A stretch of 64,000 bases of DNA, taken from positions 1,860,001 to 1,924,000 of the forward strand of contig NZ_AP027361.1 of assembly GCF_030295915.1 (NCBI RefSeq). Reading direction: 5' to 3'. Position 1 is the first letter of the stretch, and every line of letters begins with the position of its first letter. The notes beneath the pieces are model-generated. The model saw only the letters and a program-made list of their open reading frames with translations, had not been told where the DNA came from and searched no databases. Of this stretch, positions 63,241 through 64,000 are shown piece after piece. Source of the DNA: Thalassotalea sediminis. Its GTDB lineage: Bacteria; Pseudomonadota; Gammaproteobacteria; Enterobacterales; Alteromonadaceae. The translations under genes were made by a program, and so were the position numbers.

Positions 63241-64000
63241 GTGAATAAATACCTATTAATAATGTCTTTAGCCATTTCATCGTTTAACACTACAGCATCA
63301 AATTTAATCAATGATGAGCGAGTTACAGATCAAAAAAGTTGCTTTACTTGGATTTTTACTGATTACGCTTCATGGCGTAATGGCATGGAGAAAAAATTCA
63401 AAAGAAAAATAAAATCAGAGGAAAAGCTTAATCAAGCTTTGACTCGGTTTGATTCGCGTTTCGGCAAAGAAAAATTCGATTTTTACCAGAACAATTTGTC
63501 GTGTTCTACCTTTAATTATTCTGTTGATGGACACACTGTAAAAGGCTATATAATCAAGCCAAAAGCCTCAAAAGGTAAATTGCCCGTATTAATTTATAAC
63601 CGTGGTGGAAATGGTAACTTTGGCGGTGTTGTTTTTGGCTCAATGATGCATAACTTGTTTCCTATTGCTAAGGAAGGCTTTGTTATTATTGGTAGTCAAT
63701 ATCGAGGAACGTTCACGAAGAATTCTTCGGCTCACGATGAATTTGGTGGAAGTGATGTTAATGATGTTACAGCATTATTAGATTTCATCCCAAGTATTGA
63801 AGGGGCTGATTCGCAAAGAGTTGGTATGTATGGCGCTAGTCGAGGTGGAATGCAAACATTCCTAGCTTTAAAAAATGCAAAAAATATAAAAGCTGTAGCT
63901 ACTATTGCTGGCGCTACAGATCTTTTAAAGGAGCTAGAATTTCGCCCAGTTATGGAGAAGGTTTATTCTCGTCGAATTCCAAACTATGATAAAAACAAGG
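63241..64000 (+). CDS. Cassette 22: exported alpha/beta hydrolase, 3' end outside window
   Basis: Starts at GTG 63241 with GGAG upstream and stays open to the window end, so the C-terminus is missing. The signal peptide (MSLAISSFNTTAS region, residues 8-20) is followed by a prolyl-oligopeptidase-like hydrolase: the oxyanion region YNRGGNGNFGG, QYRGTF, SDVNDVTALLDFI and the nucleophile elbow GMYGASRGGMQ (Ser near residue 200). The catalytic Asp and His are expected further right. It is most likely a periplasmic esterase or peptidase carried as a cassette. Confidence 0.85.
   Translation, partial: MNKYLLIMSLAISSFNTTASNLINDERVTDQKSCFTWIFTDYASWRNGMEKKFKRKIKSEEKLNQALTRFDSRFGKEKFDFYQNNLSCSTFNYSVDGHTVKGYIIKPKASKGKLPVLIYNRGGNGNFGGVVFGSMMHNLFPIAKEGFVIIGSQYRGTFTKNSSAHDEFGGSDVNDVTALLDFIPSIEGADSQRVGMYGASRGGMQTFLALKNAKNIKAVATIAGATDLLKELEFRPVMEKVYSRRIPNYDKNK

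Larger units (their letters stand above)
46160..64000 (+). mobile_element. Integron gene-cassette array (21 attC sites; continues beyond window)
   Basis: Short plus-strand genes alternate with 21 imperfect palindromes of about 80-108 bp. Each begins with a TAAC/CTAAC box and nearly all end in GCGTTA, with inner inverted arms, which is the attC layout. All attC sites point the same way, placing attI on the left beside purC. No integrase gene is in the window, so by content this is a cassette cluster lacking intI, or intI lies elsewhere. Two IS110-family elements interrupt attC sites at 49851 and 59901. Confidence 0.9.

Overview
The window looks like chromosomal DNA of a marine gammaproteobacterium of the Alteromonadales, probably Colwelliaceae (Colwellia/Thalassotalea-like). 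This is inferred from the low G+C, the gene set (MiaE, cbb3 oxidase, LytTR system, HexR-controlled Entner-Doudoroff operon, long-form PurC) and protein flavour. No search was run, so the genus is only a suggestion.

Positions 1-46 kb are ordinary core chromosome: pyrD (cut by the window start), asnB, miaE and a glycosyltransferase, the ccoNOQP cbb3 oxidase operon, an RND efflux operon, hinT, a LytS/LytTR-type two-component pair, pfkA, pykA, hexR divergent from zwf-pgl-edd-glk-eda, ldhA, two secreted peptidases, tRNA-Val(GAC), norM/ribE, and the translation cluster thrS-infC-rpmI-rplT followed by purC. The window therefore encodes both the EMP-specific kinase and the complete Entner-Doudoroff branch, with two HexR-like palindromes between hexR and zwf. 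infC starts at an ATC codon. A scar sits at the 3' end of ccoP: about 125 bp of the gene end and its terminator are duplicated on both sides of an IS200/IS605-type remnant and a long palindrome.

From about 46.1 kb to the window end the DNA is a gene-cassette array of integron type. I count 21 attC sites of about 80-108 bp (two split by insertion sequences), all in the same orientation, separating 21 complete or IS-interrupted cassettes and one truncated cassette. Most carry one small plus-strand ORF; many encode little membrane proteins or proteins without a recognisable family. Recognisable cargo is a Fic enzyme, a Crp/Fnr regulator with an exported cysteine hydrolase, an FRG-domain protein, a K+ channel fused to a Lar-like zinc ribbon, a cupin, a VOC protein and an alpha/beta hydrolase. 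One cassette has no ORF.

The array lies just beyond thrS-infC-rpmI-rplT, the same neighbourhood as the Vibrio superintegron, but no integrase gene is visible. A near-consensus LexA box (46065-46082) sits between the purC terminator and the first cassette, where an SOS-controlled intI promoter would be expected. The simplest reading is an integron platform that lost intI but kept its regulatory site and cassettes. Two different IS110-family (IS1111 group) elements have inserted exactly at the attC crossover; their 3' non-coding ends share conserved blocks that are candidate guide (seek/bridge) RNAs.
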